Source: Arthrobacter sp. MYb227
GTDB taxonomy: Bacteria > Actinomycetota > Actinomycetes > Actinomycetales > Micrococcaceae
Assembly: GCF_002975435.1 (NCBI RefSeq)
Contig: NZ_PCPT01000004.1
Span: forward strand, 62,001 to 126,000
DNA length: 64,000 nt
Direction: 5' to 3'
This document shows positions 17,280-26,946 of this stretch, piece after piece (positions within the stretch are counted from its first letter, which is position 1; each line of letters begins with the position of its first letter). Position numbers and translations under genes: made by a program. The notes beneath the pieces were generated by a model that did not search any database, was not told the origin of the DNA, and worked only from the letters and a program-made list of their open reading frames with translations.

Positions 17280-18008
17280 CTAAACGTCGGTGAGCATTGA
17301 GCGCAATGATTCACGCGTGCTCCCCGATACCTTGAGGCTACTGAGAATATCTGTGGCCTCAGCGGCAACATCCCGCACGATTGCCAGCTTATCTACGAGC
17401 CAACCCTCGACTTCTTCAGAGGACCATCCTGCCTGTTGATCAACGGTCGGCGAGTGGTTTGCGGTCCCTGCCATGGCCCGCACAGATGCGGCGTAGTCGG
17501 CCGCGACGATTTCAGCAGGCACCCCGGCATGGCCCAAGAGCAACGTACAAATCATTCCCGTGCGATCACGTCCGGCACTGCAGTGGATGAGTGTTCCTGG
17601 ACGGGCGCCTGCGATTGCTTCTAGGGCTGCGCGTACTAAATCCGGCTGGAGTCGCCAGTTGTGGCTCCAGTATTCCGGTGAGTCAAGGATCGGAAAGCAG
17701 ACCCGTTGGAACTCGGTGTCCAGATGGTCCTCTGTTGGCACATTAAAGATCTCCAGATCATTGAATACGGTTTCAGGGACCTGCGGATCAGTATCTTGCG
17801 CTCCCACCTCATAGGAACAACGAAGATCGATCACCGAGGAAAGACCCCAGTCGCGCGCTGCGTCCCATCCGGCGATAGTGAGTCGTTCGCGGCGCGGTCC
17901 ACGAGCGATTCTTCCCGGAACTGTCACTCCCCCAGTGGCATATGGTGTCGGTAAACCGCCCAGATCCCTCGCGTTAATGTACCCATCCCACGTCAAATCA
18001 GCACTCAT
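17280..18008 (-). CDS. Tyrosine-protein phosphatase (Y_phosphatase3/DSP-like)
   Basis: The 242-residue protein has the cysteine phosphatase loop H-C-S-A-G-R-D-R-T-G with catalytic C143 and R149. The N-terminal motif N-A-R-D-L-G-G-L-P is typical of the actinobacterial PtpB-like/Y_phosphatase3 group. Members act on phosphotyrosine or phosphoinositides; the substrate here is unknown. The ATG at 18008 follows a TTG in frame; the ATG is preferred. It is divergent from gntK with 88 bp between them. Confidence 0.88.
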   Translation of the reverse strand: MSADLTWDGYINARDLGGLPTPYATGGVTVPGRIARGPRRERLTIAGWDAARDWGLSSVIDLRCSYEVGAQDTDPQVPETVFNDLEIFNVPTEDHLDTEFQRVCFPILDSPEYWSHNWRLQPDLVRAALEAIAGARPGTLIHCSAGRDRTGMICTLLLGHAGVPAEIVAADYAASVRAMAGTANHSPTVDQQAGWSSEEVEGWLVDKLAIVRDVAAEATDILSSLKVSGSTRESLRSMLTDV

Positions 18009-18096
18009 CAAACCAGCGTAGAACAGTTAGTTGGTTCCACCAGCAAAGAACCTGACTACTACTGACTTTGGATCATTGCGGTGCCATTATGAGCAT

Positions 18097-18648
18097 ATGA
18101 GCGGCACAAGCAATGCAGCTGGGCACGATCCACGGGTATTGGTTCTCATGGGTGTCTCGGGGTGTGGGAAAACAACCGTTGCAGCATTACTTGCGGGCCG
18201 TTTCGGCTGGGAGTTCGAAGAGGGCGACTCGCTCCACCCAGCATCAAACGTTGAGAAGATGCATGCCGGACACCCGCTGACCGACGAAGACCGTTGGCCG
18301 TGGCTGGCCGAGGTTGCAGATTGGATCGAAGCGGAACTCGACTCAGGCAAACACGGAGTGATTACCTGTTCGGCGTTGAAACGTTCCTACCGCGAGGTAC
18401 TGAACAGACGCGGAACCGGCGTTGAATTCGTCTACCTGGCAGGAACGCAACAACAGATCGCCGCACGCCTTGCAGCACGACAGGGCCACTTTATGCCAGC
18501 CAGCCTGTTGCAGAGCCAGTTCACCGACCTCGAAGAACCACAGGATGACGAGCCCGCCATCCGAGTCGATATCGGTCCGGCCCCGCGAAAAATCGTCCAA
18601 TCCATCATCGATGCCTTGGGACTTGGAACTTCTAACCCTTTGGACTAA
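18097..18648 (+). CDS. gntK: Gluconokinase
   Basis: Gluconokinase phosphorylates gluconate to 6-phosphogluconate for the pentose phosphate pathway. The 183-residue P-loop enzyme has Walker A (GVSGCGKTT) at residues 19-27, the family motif E-G-D-S-L-H-P-A-S-N-V-E-K-M and the lid region R-Q-G-H-F-M-P. The ATG at 18097 fits the family; a longer frame adds non-homologous residues. There is no strong ribosome-binding site and a CATTAT hexamer ends 6-7 nt before the ATG, so translation may be leaderless. gntP begins 2 nt after its stop. Confidence 0.95.
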   Translation: MSGTSNAAGHDPRVLVLMGVSGCGKTTVAALLAGRFGWEFEEGDSLHPASNVEKMHAGHPLTDEDRWPWLAEVADWIEAELDSGKHGVITCSALKRSYREVLNRRGTGVEFVYLAGTQQQIAARLAARQGHFMPASLLQSQFTDLEEPQDDEPAIRVDIGPAPRKIVQSIIDALGLGTSNPLD

Positions 18649-18650
18649 AA

Positions 18651-20171
18651 ATGAATGCCTTCAGCCTGGGCGTCAGCATCCTTGCCGACGCAGCGTCCGA
18701 CAAAATGCACGAACCTTGGGCCGCCCACGATACCCAAGTACTTATTGTTGCAGTCCTGGGTATCGCACTGGTGGTGGTACTCATCATCTGGGCCAAGATG
18801 CATGCATTCCTTGCCCTGACGATTGCCTCCCTACTCGTAGGAATTTTCTCTGGCATCCCGCTGGCGAATGTCACCAAGTCCTTTGAGACTGGTGTGGGCG
18901 GGGTGCTTGGATATGTTGGCGTGCTGATTGCCTTGGGTGCCATGCTGGGCAAATTGCTGGGGGATTCCGGTGGCGCGGATAAGATCGTTGACACGCTGCT
19001 GCATGGAAGCAAGGCCTCGTTACCGTGGAAGATGGCGTTGATCGCCGGCATCATTGGTATTCCCATGTTCTTCGAGGTCGGTCTGGTGCTGCTGGTTCCG
19101 GTCGTCATGCTTGCAGTCCACAGATCCAAGGGTCCGGCCATGTTGCTGGCGATCCCGGCATTAGCTGGTCTATCGGTGCTTCACGGCTTTATCCCACCGC
19201 ATCCCGGCCCGGTCGCGGCTGTTGGCATCCTCAACGCAGATATTGGCATTACCTTGGCATTCGGCCTGATCGTTGCGGTGCCCACCGTGGCAATTTGTGG
19301 TCCGCTCTTCAGTCACTTGGCAGCGCATTGGGTTCCGATCGGCCCTGCCGGTGCTGGCCTGGCCTTCGTGGGTGGCGGAGCCACCGAAACCTCCAACGCG
19401 TCGACCGGCACCGGTACCGCAGCGCTCAAACCGGGTAAACATCTGGCCGGGGATGTAGTCGCACCGAAGTCTCCGGCCGGTGAGACTTCGGCCGACGCCA
19501 AGCGTGTGCCATCATTCGGTTGGACCCTTGTCACAGTGCTATCCCCGGTGTTCTTGATGTTGCTGCGCGCAGCAGCAGATTTGTGGGTTGAGCCAACCAG
19601 CCCGTCGTACAAGGTCCTGAACATCATCGGCGACCCGGTGGTTGCGTTGCTCATTGCAGTGCTACTAGCAATGGTTACCTTTGGCACCTCGGTGGGCTTC
19701 ACGGCAAAGATGCTGGGCAAGAAAATCGGTGAGAGCCTGCTTCCCATTGTTGGAGTCATGCTCATTGTGGGTGCCGGAGGCGGCTTCAAGCAGGTTTTGG
19801 TTGATGGCGGCACCAGCACCGCAATCGGCAAGGTAGCCGTGGCGATGAGCCTTTCGGCGCTTGTCCTGGGTTGGATTGTGGCGGTGCTGATTCGTGTGGC
19901 AACCGGTTCGGCAACAGTAGCTACGGTTACCGCAGCGGGAATCGTTGCACCGCTTGCGGCGGGACTGCCTGCAACACAACTGGCCCTGGTGGTCTTGGCG
20001 GTGGGAGCTGGCTCGCTCTTCTTCTCCCACGTCAACGACGCGGGGTTCTGGCTGGTGAAGGAATACTTTGGTTTGACTATTTGGGAAACCATCAAGACAT
20101 GGTCTGTCATGGAAACCCTCATTTCAGTCGTTGGGCTCCTGTGTGTGCTCTTGCTTTCGGTATTTGTCTGA
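18651..20171 (+). CDS. gntP: Gluconate:H+ symporter GntP family
   Basis: The 506-residue permease has about 12-14 hydrophobic segments. Family signatures include G-F-I-P-P-H-P-G-P-V-A near residue 182 and the C-terminal F-F-S-H-V-N-D-A-G-F-W-L-V-K-E-Y-F. It supplies gluconate to the kinase encoded immediately upstream, and the 2-nt spacing implies one transcript. A polar insert near residues 255-290 between helices is longer than in the Escherichia coli protein. No GntR-type repressor is present in the neighbourhood. Confidence 0.95.
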   Translation: MNAFSLGVSILADAASDKMHEPWAAHDTQVLIVAVLGIALVVVLIIWAKMHAFLALTIASLLVGIFSGIPLANVTKSFETGVGGVLGYVGVLIALGAMLGKLLGDSGGADKIVDTLLHGSKASLPWKMALIAGIIGIPMFFEVGLVLLVPVVMLAVHRSKGPAMLLAIPALAGLSVLHGFIPPHPGPVAAVGILNADIGITLAFGLIVAVPTVAICGPLFSHLAAHWVPIGPAGAGLAFVGGGATETSNASTGTGTAALKPGKHLAGDVVAPKSPAGETSADAKRVPSFGWTLVTVLSPVFLMLLRAAADLWVEPTSPSYKVLNIIGDPVVALLIAVLLAMVTFGTSVGFTAKMLGKKIGESLLPIVGVMLIVGAGGGFKQVLVDGGTSTAIGKVAVAMSLSALVLGWIVAVLIRVATGSATVATVTAAGIVAPLAAGLPATQLALVVLAVGAGSLFFSHVNDAGFWLVKEYFGLTIWETIKTWSVMETLISVVGLLCVLLLSVFV

Positions 20172-20403
20172 CCACATCAGGGACCTCGTTAGTGCACACG
20201 AGGCAGGGCCATCTTCGCCGAATAGCATGTTTCTTGTACTACGCGGTGCTCCGATTGATCCTTAAGCTTCGGGTCCAAGAAATACGGTGGTCGGCGTCAA
20301 CAATGCGGGCACCGGGGCAAGCAACATCAAGATCGCTGTAGCTACCGGAAACCGAGCATCAGCTTTTTGTTCTTGATTTGGGCAGTTGTAAAAGTCAATG
20401 AAA

Positions 20404-20775
20404 TCATCTTGGTTCGCTGTGGAGCGTCGGTGCAATCAATACGCCGTCAGCCATCTCTGCGGGGTAGGTTTTGCTGATCCATTCAGTGTGCAATGATCCG
20501 TAGAGATGTGGGTACGGCTCCCCGTTCCCGCCATCTTCCATCCGAATCTCAACACCTGCATTCGCAATCGCAGCGGCGTCCAGCTCTAAGACCACCAATC
20601 CATTGGTGAAATCCGCATAGATAAAGGCGGCAACCAGCGGAAGCTGCTCGGGCGACGAACAATGGATGAACCCAACATTTTCAAGCACGGCTCCGCGCGT
20701 TGACTGCGTGTATTCGCCGCTGGCTTGGGCACACTGCCAATGCTCGAGCTCGGCTAGGTGCAAGATTCGTGTCAT
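20404..20775 (-). CDS. DUF952 family protein
   Basis: The 123-residue protein matches DUF952: an N-terminal R-I-L-H-L-A, the conserved G-F-I-H-C-S, then V-V-L-E-L-D and P-H-L-Y-G-S-L. The family is widespread but functionally uncharacterised, with a fold related to ADP-ribosyl-binding or glutathione-transferase-linked proteins in some reports. The ATG at 20775 begins the conserved domain. It lies just beyond the terminator of the dapB unit and so probably has its own promoter. Confidence 0.85.
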   Translation of the reverse strand: MTRILHLAELEHWQCAQASGEYTQSTRGAVLENVGFIHCSSPEQLPLVAAFIYADFTNGLVVLELDAAAIANAGVEIRMEDGGNGEPYPHLYGSLHTEWISKTYPAEMADGVLIAPTLHSEPR

Positions 20776-20792
20776 TGATTCAGCATATAACT

Positions 20793-20830
20793 GTGGCCCC
20801 GAACGATCTGCACAGACGATTCGGGGCCAC
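20793..20830 (-). terminator. Hairpin terminator after the dapB/TPR unit
   Basis: GTGGCCCCGAA and TTCGGGGCCAC form a perfect 11-bp stem with a 16-nt loop, 40 bp past the stop of the TPR-like gene. Only a weak T-rich tract (AGTTATATG) follows on the minus strand, so efficiency is uncertain. Confidence 0.6.
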
Positions 20831-20870
20831 GGCCACAACAAACTGGTTCACACCTACCAGCAAATAATAT

Positions 20871-21320
20871 TTACTTCTTGGTACTCGCTACGTAGAAACC
20901 AATGGCAGTTTTCATGGAATCGCGCGCTCGGCGGCGGTCCCCGGCAGCGTCATAGGCAAGAGCCAGTCGGTGCCAAGACTTCCAAGACTCGGGGTTGGCC
21001 TCAACCTCTTCCTTGTACTGCACGAAGTCCTCATCGGCGGCGGCCTTCACGATGCGGCCGGAGGGGGTACGCGGAAGGTTATCTTCCGGAAGCAAGCCCT
21101 CCGATTCCAGGATTCCTGCCATGGTTTGGGTGCGTGAGCCAAAGAGCACTTCACGGATCAGTATCCATACGCCAACCAAGGGGATGACCAACGCGGCAAC
21201 GCCAATCACCTTGGCCAGCGGTTCGGCAGCGGTAATGAACCGCACAGCGGAGCCAAATGCCGCAACAAGATAGAAGACAAAAAGCAGCAGAATAGCGCCG
21301 ACCCAGATTTTGGTTTTCAT
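20871..21320 (-). CDS. Membrane-anchored TPR-like protein
   Basis: The 149-residue protein has two N-terminal membrane helices (about residues 5-27 and 33-58). A cytoplasmic domain follows, ending with a single helical repeat (SWKSWHRLALAYDAAGDRRR) that has the W/LA..Y/G/A pattern of a tetratricopeptide unit. Proteins of this type are commonly encoded just downstream of dapB in Micrococcaceae. It starts 6 nt after the dapB stop, so the two are co-transcribed. Function is unknown. Confidence 0.75.
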   Translation of the reverse strand: MKTKIWVGAILLLFVFYLVAAFGSAVRFITAAEPLAKVIGVAALVIPLVGVWILIREVLFGSRTQTMAGILESEGLLPEDNLPRTPSGRIVKAAADEDFVQYKEEVEANPESWKSWHRLALAYDAAGDRRRARDSMKTAIGFYVASTKK

Positions 21321-21326
21321 GCGGTT

Positions 21327-22085
21327 CTAGCGTCCCAACTCAAGGTATCCATCAAGGCCATAGGTAAGTCCCGGACGTGCCGCTACTTCGCGCAGACCCA
21401 ACAGAACACCTGGCATGAAGGAGGCCCGGTCATAGGAGTCATGCCGTAGCGTCAGCTGCTCCCCTGCGCCGCCGAGCAATACTTCCTGGTGGGCTACTAG
21501 TCCGCGCAGACGTACCGAGTGCACGTGGATACCATCGACGTTTGCGCCGCGTGCGCCATCAATCTGCGTCTCGGTGGCATCTGGGCTTGGAGCCACACCT
21601 GCGGCCGCGCGTTCGGCGGCAATCAGTTCGGCGGTGCGTACCGCGGTACCCGAGGGTGCATCAACCTTGTTCGGGTGGTGCAGCTCGATGATCTCCACCG
21701 ATTCAAAGTAGCGTGATGCAGTTGCCGCGAAGGCCGAGGCCAATACCGATCCCAACGCGAAGTTCGGGGCAATAAGCACACCAGTTTCCGGGTGTTCGGC
21801 AAGCAACGCGGTTAGCGATGCGCGCTTTTCATCATCCCAGCCGGTAGTGCCAACTACCGCATGAAGGCCGTTGGCTACCGCAAAGCGCACGTTTTCTTCG
21901 GTGCTTCCCGGAACCGAAAGGTCAACCACGTGGGTTGCCCCCGCCTCAAGAATGGTTTCTAGCTTGTCACCGCGGCCCAGCGCTGCAACAAGTTCCATAT
22001 CGGTGGCGGCGCCAACTGCCTTGACAGCCTCGGCTCCCATACGTCCTGACGCGCCAATGACGGCGACTTTTAGTGGTGCACTCAT
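21327..22085 (-). CDS. dapB: 4-hydroxy-tetrahydrodipicolinate reductase
   Basis: DapB reduces the DapA product with NAD(P)H in the diaminopimelate pathway. The 252-residue protein has the N-terminal dinucleotide motif V-A-V-I-G-A-S-G-R-M-G, the catalytic E-L-H-H-P-N-K-V-D-A-P-S-G-T-A segment and the C-terminal R-H-D-S-Y-D-R-A-S-F-M-P-G. Length and motifs fit actinobacterial DapB. The following TPR-like gene is coupled to it. Confidence 0.97.
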   Translation of the reverse strand: MSAPLKVAVIGASGRMGAEAVKAVGAATDMELVAALGRGDKLETILEAGATHVVDLSVPGSTEENVRFAVANGLHAVVGTTGWDDEKRASLTALLAEHPETGVLIAPNFALGSVLASAFAATASRYFESVEIIELHHPNKVDAPSGTAVRTAELIAAERAAAGVAPSPDATETQIDGARGANVDGIHVHSVRLRGLVAHQEVLLGGAGEQLTLRHDSYDRASFMPGVLLGLREVAARPGLTYGLDGYLELGR

Positions 22086-22241
22086 GACTTCCAGCTTATC
22101 GGCTACTAGGACCAGTCATCGATTCGGTGACGGTTTTGGCTGGGGCTTGCCGCACAGCGTGACTTCTATAGCGAACAGAATACTCACCACACGCGTCCAA
22201 GGATGTGCACGTTGAGCCCGCTGGAGGCAAAAAATTACGGG

Positions 22242-22634
22242 TTATTTGGCGTGAAGTTCTTCAATGAACTTCTCGGCCCGCTGTAGATTCAACGCGAGTT
22301 TATCGCGTTTTTCGCCGGCTCTGGCGATAAATTCACCGAGCTTTGCCCGGGCTTCCGGGTTGCTCTTATTCAGGGCTAGGGTGTCGACGGTGTCCAGTAA
22401 CTCGCCCATTTCTTCCAGACTGAAGCCCAGTGGTTTCATGGATCGAATCACCAGCATGCGCTGCAGATCGGTGGGGGTATAAACGCGAAAGCCTCCCTCG
22501 CTACGTGTACTAGCAGGAAGCAGGCCCACCTCATCGTAGTGACGGATGGTGCGCTGGGAAAGACCGGTGGCCTCGGATAGCTCGCCAATGTGCATTCTTG
22601 GCCCGGCAGTCATTGGCGGCGTGGACTTGGTCAT
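22242..22634 (-). CDS. MerR family transcriptional regulator
   Basis: The 130-residue protein has a 13-residue leader, then a MerR winged helix beginning M-H-I-G-E-L-S-E-A-T-G-L-S and continuing with R-T-I-R-H-Y-D-E-V-G-L-L and G-G-F-R-V-Y. A dimerisation coiled coil follows. No effector-binding cysteine pair is present, so it is not a classical metal sensor. GGAG lies 10-11 nt ahead of the ATG at 22634. It is divergent from the SulP gene across a 32-bp dyad, the expected arrangement for regulator and target. Confidence 0.92.
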   Translation of the reverse strand: MTKSTPPMTAGPRMHIGELSEATGLSQRTIRHYDEVGLLPASTRSEGGFRVYTPTDLQRMLVIRSMKPLGFSLEEMGELLDTVDTLALNKSNPEARAKLGEFIARAGEKRDKLALNLQRAEKFIEELHAK

Positions 22635-22656
22635 GGTGTTGAATTCTCCTAGACTC

Positions 22657-22688
22657 CCAACTCTACCCTTACGTTAGGGTAGAGTTGG
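22657..22688. promoter_or_regulatory. MerR-type operator between merR-like gene and sulP
   Basis: CCAACTCTACCCT and AGGGTAGAGTTGG form a perfect 13-bp dyad around the 6-nt centre TACGTT. MerR proteins bind such dyads within stretched promoter spacers. The dyad lies 22 bp before the regulator start, and each arm contains a TAGAGT hexamer usable as a -10 element in either direction. Confidence 0.85.
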
Positions 22689-22824
22689 AATTGTTCAGTG
22701 CATCGCTGCGGCCATTCCTCGTCGCAGTCACAACTTGTACAGCGCAATACTGCGCGGACTCCAGCTGATTCTATGTACTTTAGCGCTCGAACGCCTCCTA
22801 CCCAGATTCAGAACGGAGCCTTCA

Positions 22825-24348
22825 ATGGCTACGAAAACCGCAGAAGGACACCTCATTCCCTCACCGGAGCAACGCCAGTCGGTCATTAACACCCTTAAAT
22901 CCCCTAGGCTGCTCAAGATCGAGGTCCTCGCCGGGTTGGTGGTGGCGTTGGCCCTCATCCCCGAGGCAATCGCTTTTTCCATCATTGCCGGGGTCGATCC
23001 CCACATCGGACTGTTCGCCTCGTTCACCATGGCGGTGTCCATCGCTTTTCTCGGCGGCCGCCGGGCAATGGTTTCCGCCGCGACGGGCGCCATCGCGCTG
23101 GTCATTGCCCCGCTGGTGAAAAGCCATGGCGTTGACTACTTCATCGCAGCGGTGATCCTCGCTGGAATCTTCCAGGTTCTCCTCGCGCTGCTGGGCGTGG
23201 CTAAGCTCATGCGCTTCATTCCCCGGCAAGTCATGGTCGGGTTCGTCAATGCCTTGGCGATCTTGATCTTCATGTCCCAGGTACCCGAACTGATTGGCGT
23301 CCCCTGGCTTGTCTACCCATTGACCGCGCTGGGGCTGCTCATAGTCTTCGGGCTACCCAAAATCACCACGGCGGTTCCGGCCCCGTTGGTCGCCATCGTG
23401 GTGCTGACACTGATTGCTGTATTTGCGTCCCTGACCATTCCCACGGTCGGAGACAAGGGAGATTTGCCAGAAAGCCTGCCACACCTGTTTCTACCCAATG
23501 TTCCGCTGAACCTCGAGACCTTGCAAGTTCTCTTCCCCTACGCGTTGGCCATGGCCTTCGTCGGGTTGCTCGAGTCCCTGATGACCGCAAAACTCGTCGA
23601 TGATGTCACCGACACCCACTCGAATAAGACCCGCGAATCTTGGGGGCAGGGCGTTGCAAACATCATTACCGGTTGCTTCGGCGGTATGGGCGGTTGCGCG
23701 ATGATCGGCCAGACAATGATCAATGTCAAGGCCTCCGGTGCCCGCACCCGTATCTCAACGTTCCTGGCCGGGATATTCTTACTGATCTTGGTCGTCGCCT
23801 TGGGCGATATTGTGGCGCTGATCCCGATGGCAGCACTGGTATCCGTGATGATCTTTGTTTCCGTGGCAACCTTTGACTGGCACAGTATCAGGCCTTCCAC
23901 CCTTCGCATGATGCCCAAGAGCGAAACCACTGTCATGCTCTTTACCGTCATCGTCACGGTCTGGACACACAATTTGGCACTCGGCGTTGGGGTCGGGGTA
24001 CTCACAGCAATGGTCCTGTTCGCCAATCGAGTAGCCCATTTGGTCACCGTGGATCGATGCATCGAGGAACGCCTCGGTCAGAGAATTGCCACGTATGAAG
24101 TCAATGGTGAGCTCTTTTTCGCTTCCTCCAACGATCTTTTCATCCAATTCGATTATGCGAACGATCCAGATCGCATTGTGATCGATATGTACAACTCCCA
24201 TCTCTGGGATGCCTCAACTATCGCGGCACTTGATGCAATCACAGCAAAATATCAGAAACACGGAAAAGTCGTTGAAATCCAAGGGTTAAATGCCGCAAGC
24301 CAGAAGATGCACGAACGAATGCGCGGAAAATTTGGGACCGAACACTAA
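22825..24348 (+). CDS. SulP family inorganic anion transporter with STAS domain
   Basis: The 507-residue protein has about ten to twelve membrane segments from residue 30 on and a C-terminal STAS domain (about residues 415-500). The transport-domain motifs [10 protein letters not shown] and [12 protein letters not shown] are characteristic of SulP. SulP proteins carry sulfate, bicarbonate or other anions; the substrate cannot be told here. GGAG lies 8 nt before the ATG at 22825. It is the presumed target of the divergent MerR regulator. nhaA follows on the same strand, so pH or bicarbonate/sodium balance is a plausible theme (inference). Confidence 0.93.
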   Translation: MATKTAEGHLIPSPEQRQSVINTLKSPRLLKIEVLAGLVVALALIPEAIAFSIIAGVDPHIGLFASFTMAVSIAFLGGRRAMVSAATGAIALVIAPLVKSHGVDYFIAAVILAGIFQVLLALLGVAKLMRFIPRQVMVGFVNALAILIFMSQVPELIGVPWLVYPLTALGLLIVFGLPKITTAVPAPLVAIVVLTLIAVFASLTIPTVGDKGDLPESLPHLFLPNVPLNLETLQVLFPYALAMAFVGLLESLMTAKLVDDVTDTHSNKTRESWGQGVANIITGCFGGMGGCAMIGQTMINVKASGARTRISTFLAGIFLLILVVALGDIVALIPMAALVSVMIFVSVATFDWHSIRPSTLRMMPKSETTVMLFTVIVTVWTHNLALGVGVGVLTAMVLFANRVAHLVTVDRCIEERLGQRIATYEVNGELFFASSNDLFIQFDYANDPDRIVIDMYNSHLWDASTIAALDAITAKYQKHGKVVEIQGLNAASQKMHERMRGKFGTEH

Positions 24349-24436
24349 CTCGGTGCCGTAGGGTTAAACCTCTAGGTGCGCCGGGAAGTCTGGTCGGCAA
24401 TGAAAATTGTCGAGCCCACCGTAAGGAGCCCACCTC

Positions 24437-25768
24437 ATGGGCAGTTCTCCACCAACCAAACGTCCCCTGCTTGGCCTCGGTAGCCATGCCGAAGCACTGC
24501 GCATTGGTGAAATCCTCCGCAAAGAAACCATCGGCGGAGCCCTGCTGGTCATCAGCGCCGTGGTTGCGCTGATCTGGGCCAACTCACCGGCTTCCGAAAG
24601 CTACTTCGCCCTACGCGATTTCAAGATCGGCTACGAGCCATGGCAGTTGGAACTGAGCCTTGGCGCTTGGGCAGCCGACGGCCTGCTGGCGATCTTCTTC
24701 TTCCTCGTGGGCCTCGAACTCAAACGTGAAATTGTTGCAGGAGATCTCCGCCAGTTCAGCAAGGCAATCGTTCCTGTTGCAGCTGCCGTGGGTGGAGTCC
24801 TTGTCCCAGCACTGATTTATGCCACCATCAACTGGTCAAATCCGCAGACCATCTCCGGCTGGGCCATTCCCACGGCAACTGACATCGCCTTCGCCGTGGC
24901 GGTGCTGGCAGTGATCGGCTCGCACCTGCCCACGGCACTGCGAATCTTCCTGCTGACCCTTGCAGTTGTCGACGATCTGATGGCGATCACCATCATCGCG
25001 ATCTTCTACACCAGCGAGATCAACACGACCGCCCTATTACTCACCGCTATCCCCTTTGCCCTCTATGCATTCCTTGCTCAGCGGTACCGGGCCTTCTTTA
25101 GTCTTAAACCAGCGGCGGCCTGGCTCATCTTGCTGCCACTGGGCTTCGCTACCTGGGCATTGCTGCATGCCTCAGGTATTCATGCGACGGTCGCCGGTGT
25201 GGCACTGGCCTTCACCATCCCGGTTCTGCACGGCACCAAGGGTGGGGCAACACCTCAGGGACCGGGTCTCGCCGAGCTCTTCGAACACCGTTTCCGCCCG
25301 CTCTCGGCCGGATTCGCGGTGCCGGTCTTTGCCTTCTTCTCCGCCGGCGTGGCGGTCGGCGGATTCCAGGGCTTAGTTGCTGCCCTGAGCGACCCGGTGG
25401 CCATTGGCATTATCCTGGCCTTAGTCCTTGGCAAGCCGGTCGGGATTCTTGCCGCAACCTGGCTGACCGCAAGGTTCACCAAGGCAACTTTGGATCCGAC
25501 GCTGAAGTGGGTGGATCTGTTGGGTGTCAGCCTGCTGGCGGGCATTGGTTTCACCGTCTCGCTGCTGGTGGGTGAGCTCAGCTTTGGCTTGGGAAGCGCC
25601 GCAAATGACCACGCGAAGGTGGCCATCCTTGCAGCCTCCGTAATAGCGGCAGTTCTAGCAGCCATCCTGTTGGGCAGCCGAAACCGCAGGTACCGGACAT
25701 TGAGCGCCGAGGAGGCCATCGATGCGGACTCCGATGGCATTCCGGATGTTTACCAGCAGGAACGCTAG
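24437..25768 (+). CDS. nhaA: Na+/H+ antiporter NhaA
   Basis: NhaA exchanges two protons for one sodium ion and supports pH and salt homeostasis. The 443-residue protein has the T-A-T-D-I-A-F-A segment and the ion-binding Asp pair in [10 protein letters not shown], plus the R-E-I-V-A-G-D-L loop. An AAGGAG ribosome-binding site precedes the ATG by 8-9 nt. The C-terminal tail after the last helix is acidic. It lies 88 bp downstream of sulP and may be part of the same regulon. Confidence 0.96.
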   Translation: MGSSPPTKRPLLGLGSHAEALRIGEILRKETIGGALLVISAVVALIWANSPASESYFALRDFKIGYEPWQLELSLGAWAADGLLAIFFFLVGLELKREIVAGDLRQFSKAIVPVAAAVGGVLVPALIYATINWSNPQTISGWAIPTATDIAFAVAVLAVIGSHLPTALRIFLLTLAVVDDLMAITIIAIFYTSEINTTALLLTAIPFALYAFLAQRYRAFFSLKPAAAWLILLPLGFATWALLHASGIHATVAGVALAFTIPVLHGTKGGATPQGPGLAELFEHRFRPLSAGFAVPVFAFFSAGVAVGGFQGLVAALSDPVAIGIILALVLGKPVGILAATWLTARFTKATLDPTLKWVDLLGVSLLAGIGFTVSLLVGELSFGLGSAANDHAKVAILAASVIAAVLAAILLGSRNRRYRTLSAEEAIDADSDGIPDVYQQER

Positions 25769-25794
25769 TCGCATGCATTCAGTAGGTGTAGGAC

Positions 25795-25829
25795 ATTTGT
25801 AGGCTTCGGTGTTGCCGAAGTCAACAAAT
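25795..25829 (+). terminator. Possible hairpin terminator after nhaA
   Basis: CTTCGG/CCGAAG with a 5-nt loop is extended by outer pairing ATTTGT/ACAAAT. It lies 27 bp past the nhaA stop. No T-run follows, so this is tentative. Confidence 0.4.
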
Positions 25830-26009
25830 ACAGCACCCATTCCTTCAGGCCTCAAGTGCTACCGCGCACTGCCCTACGCCCATGATTCGGCAGAATCCAA
25901 CGCTCATGCTGCTAAGTCGCATCGCGCGGGTGTGTCCAAGCAAGTACGTAACTTCTCTGGTTCGTGACGATGTTTACGTGCTCTCTGTTGATCCGTAGGA
26001 TTTAGCGTT

Positions 26010-26456
26010 CTAGGCGCTACCCACCCATTCGACCTCACCATCGGCGAAGAATTGTTCTTTCCACACGGGTACGTGAGCCTTCACGGTTTCCACGAGATCC
26101 CGGCAGGCATCAAAGGCTTGGCCACGGTGTGCGGCAGCGGCTGCGGCAATCAGTGCCGCGTCCCCGATCGCTAGGTCTCCCACCCGGTGGGCGGCCCAGA
26201 GTCGGGTTCCGGGATGGCGGCTTGCTACCTCGGCGACGAGTTCGCCGATACGTTCATTGGCACTGGGGTGTGCGCTGTAGCTGAGTTTGAGCACTTCGCG
26301 GCCGCCGTCGTGGTTGCGCACGATTCCGCCAAAGGTCACCACGGCACCGGTGTGATCCGATTCAACCGCATCCCAGGCGGTATTCGCATCGATGGGTGTT
26401 TCGCTCACCGCGGCAAAAACTATCTCACCGGGGGTGGTGCTTGGACTAGTGGCCAT
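26010..26456 (-). CDS. moaE: Molybdopterin synthase large (catalytic) subunit
   Basis: MoaE with thiocarboxylated MoaD converts cyclic pyranopterin monophosphate to molybdopterin. The 148-residue protein shows G-A-V-V-T-F-G-G-I-V-R-N-H, the H-R-V-G-D-L segment and the catalytic lysine region V-P-V-W-K-E-Q-F. The ATG at 26456 has GAAGG 6 nt upstream and overlaps the end of the mogA/moaB gene by 11 nt; a TTG 12 nt further upstream is less likely. moaD is encoded 5.5 kb away beside moaA. Confidence 0.95.
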   Translation of the reverse strand: MATSPSTTPGEIVFAAVSETPIDANTAWDAVESDHTGAVVTFGGIVRNHDGGREVLKLSYSAHPSANERIGELVAEVASRHPGTRLWAAHRVGDLAIGDAALIAAAAAAHRGQAFDACRDLVETVKAHVPVWKEQFFADGEVEWVGSA

Positions 26457-26946
26457 GGCGGCCTTCAATTTGATCGCAGATGTGCTCGATCAACGGGTCA
26501 AGAACGTTGAGTCCATCCATCACACCGGAAGGTGAGCCCGGAAGGTTCACAATGAAGGTTTCTCCAGCGACCCCGGCATGTCCGCGGCTCAGCGCGGCCA
26601 AGGGAGTGCTCACCCGTCCGGCGGCCCGCAGGGCTTCCATGATGCCCGGGATGGTGCGGTTCAGCAGTGGTTCGGTTTCTTCCGGGGTTGTATCATCCGG
26701 GTTCAGTCCGGTGCCGCCACTGGTAATGATGACTCGTGGTCCGGCAAGTAGCAGACCCTGTAGGGCCGCACCGACGCTGGGCCCGTCCGGAACGATGATG
26801 GGGTCTATGACATCAAAGTTGTGTTCTTGGAGCCAGTCCCCGATCACCGGTGCGCTTAGATCTTCATAGATACCTAGGGCAGCGCGGGTGGACGAGATGA
26901 GGATGGCCGCCTTGCGAGGGGCTCCGAGTGGTTCACAGGCGCTCAT
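26446..26946 (-). CDS. moaB: MogA/MoaB molybdenum cofactor protein
   Basis: This family adenylates molybdopterin so that MoeA can insert molybdenum. The 166-residue protein has the MoCF-biosynthesis signature [15 protein letters not shown]. Length fits MogA/MoaB. It overlaps moaC by 4 nt upstream and moaE by 11 nt downstream, so translation of the three is coupled. MogA and MoaB cannot be separated by eye. Confidence 0.92.
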   Translation of the reverse strand: MSACEPLGAPRKAAILISSTRAALGIYEDLSAPVIGDWLQEHNFDVIDPIIVPDGPSVGAALQGLLLAGPRVIITSGGTGLNPDDTTPEETEPLLNRTIPGIMEALRAAGRVSTPLAALSRGHAGVAGETFIVNLPGSPSGVMDGLNVLDPLIEHICDQIEGRHGH

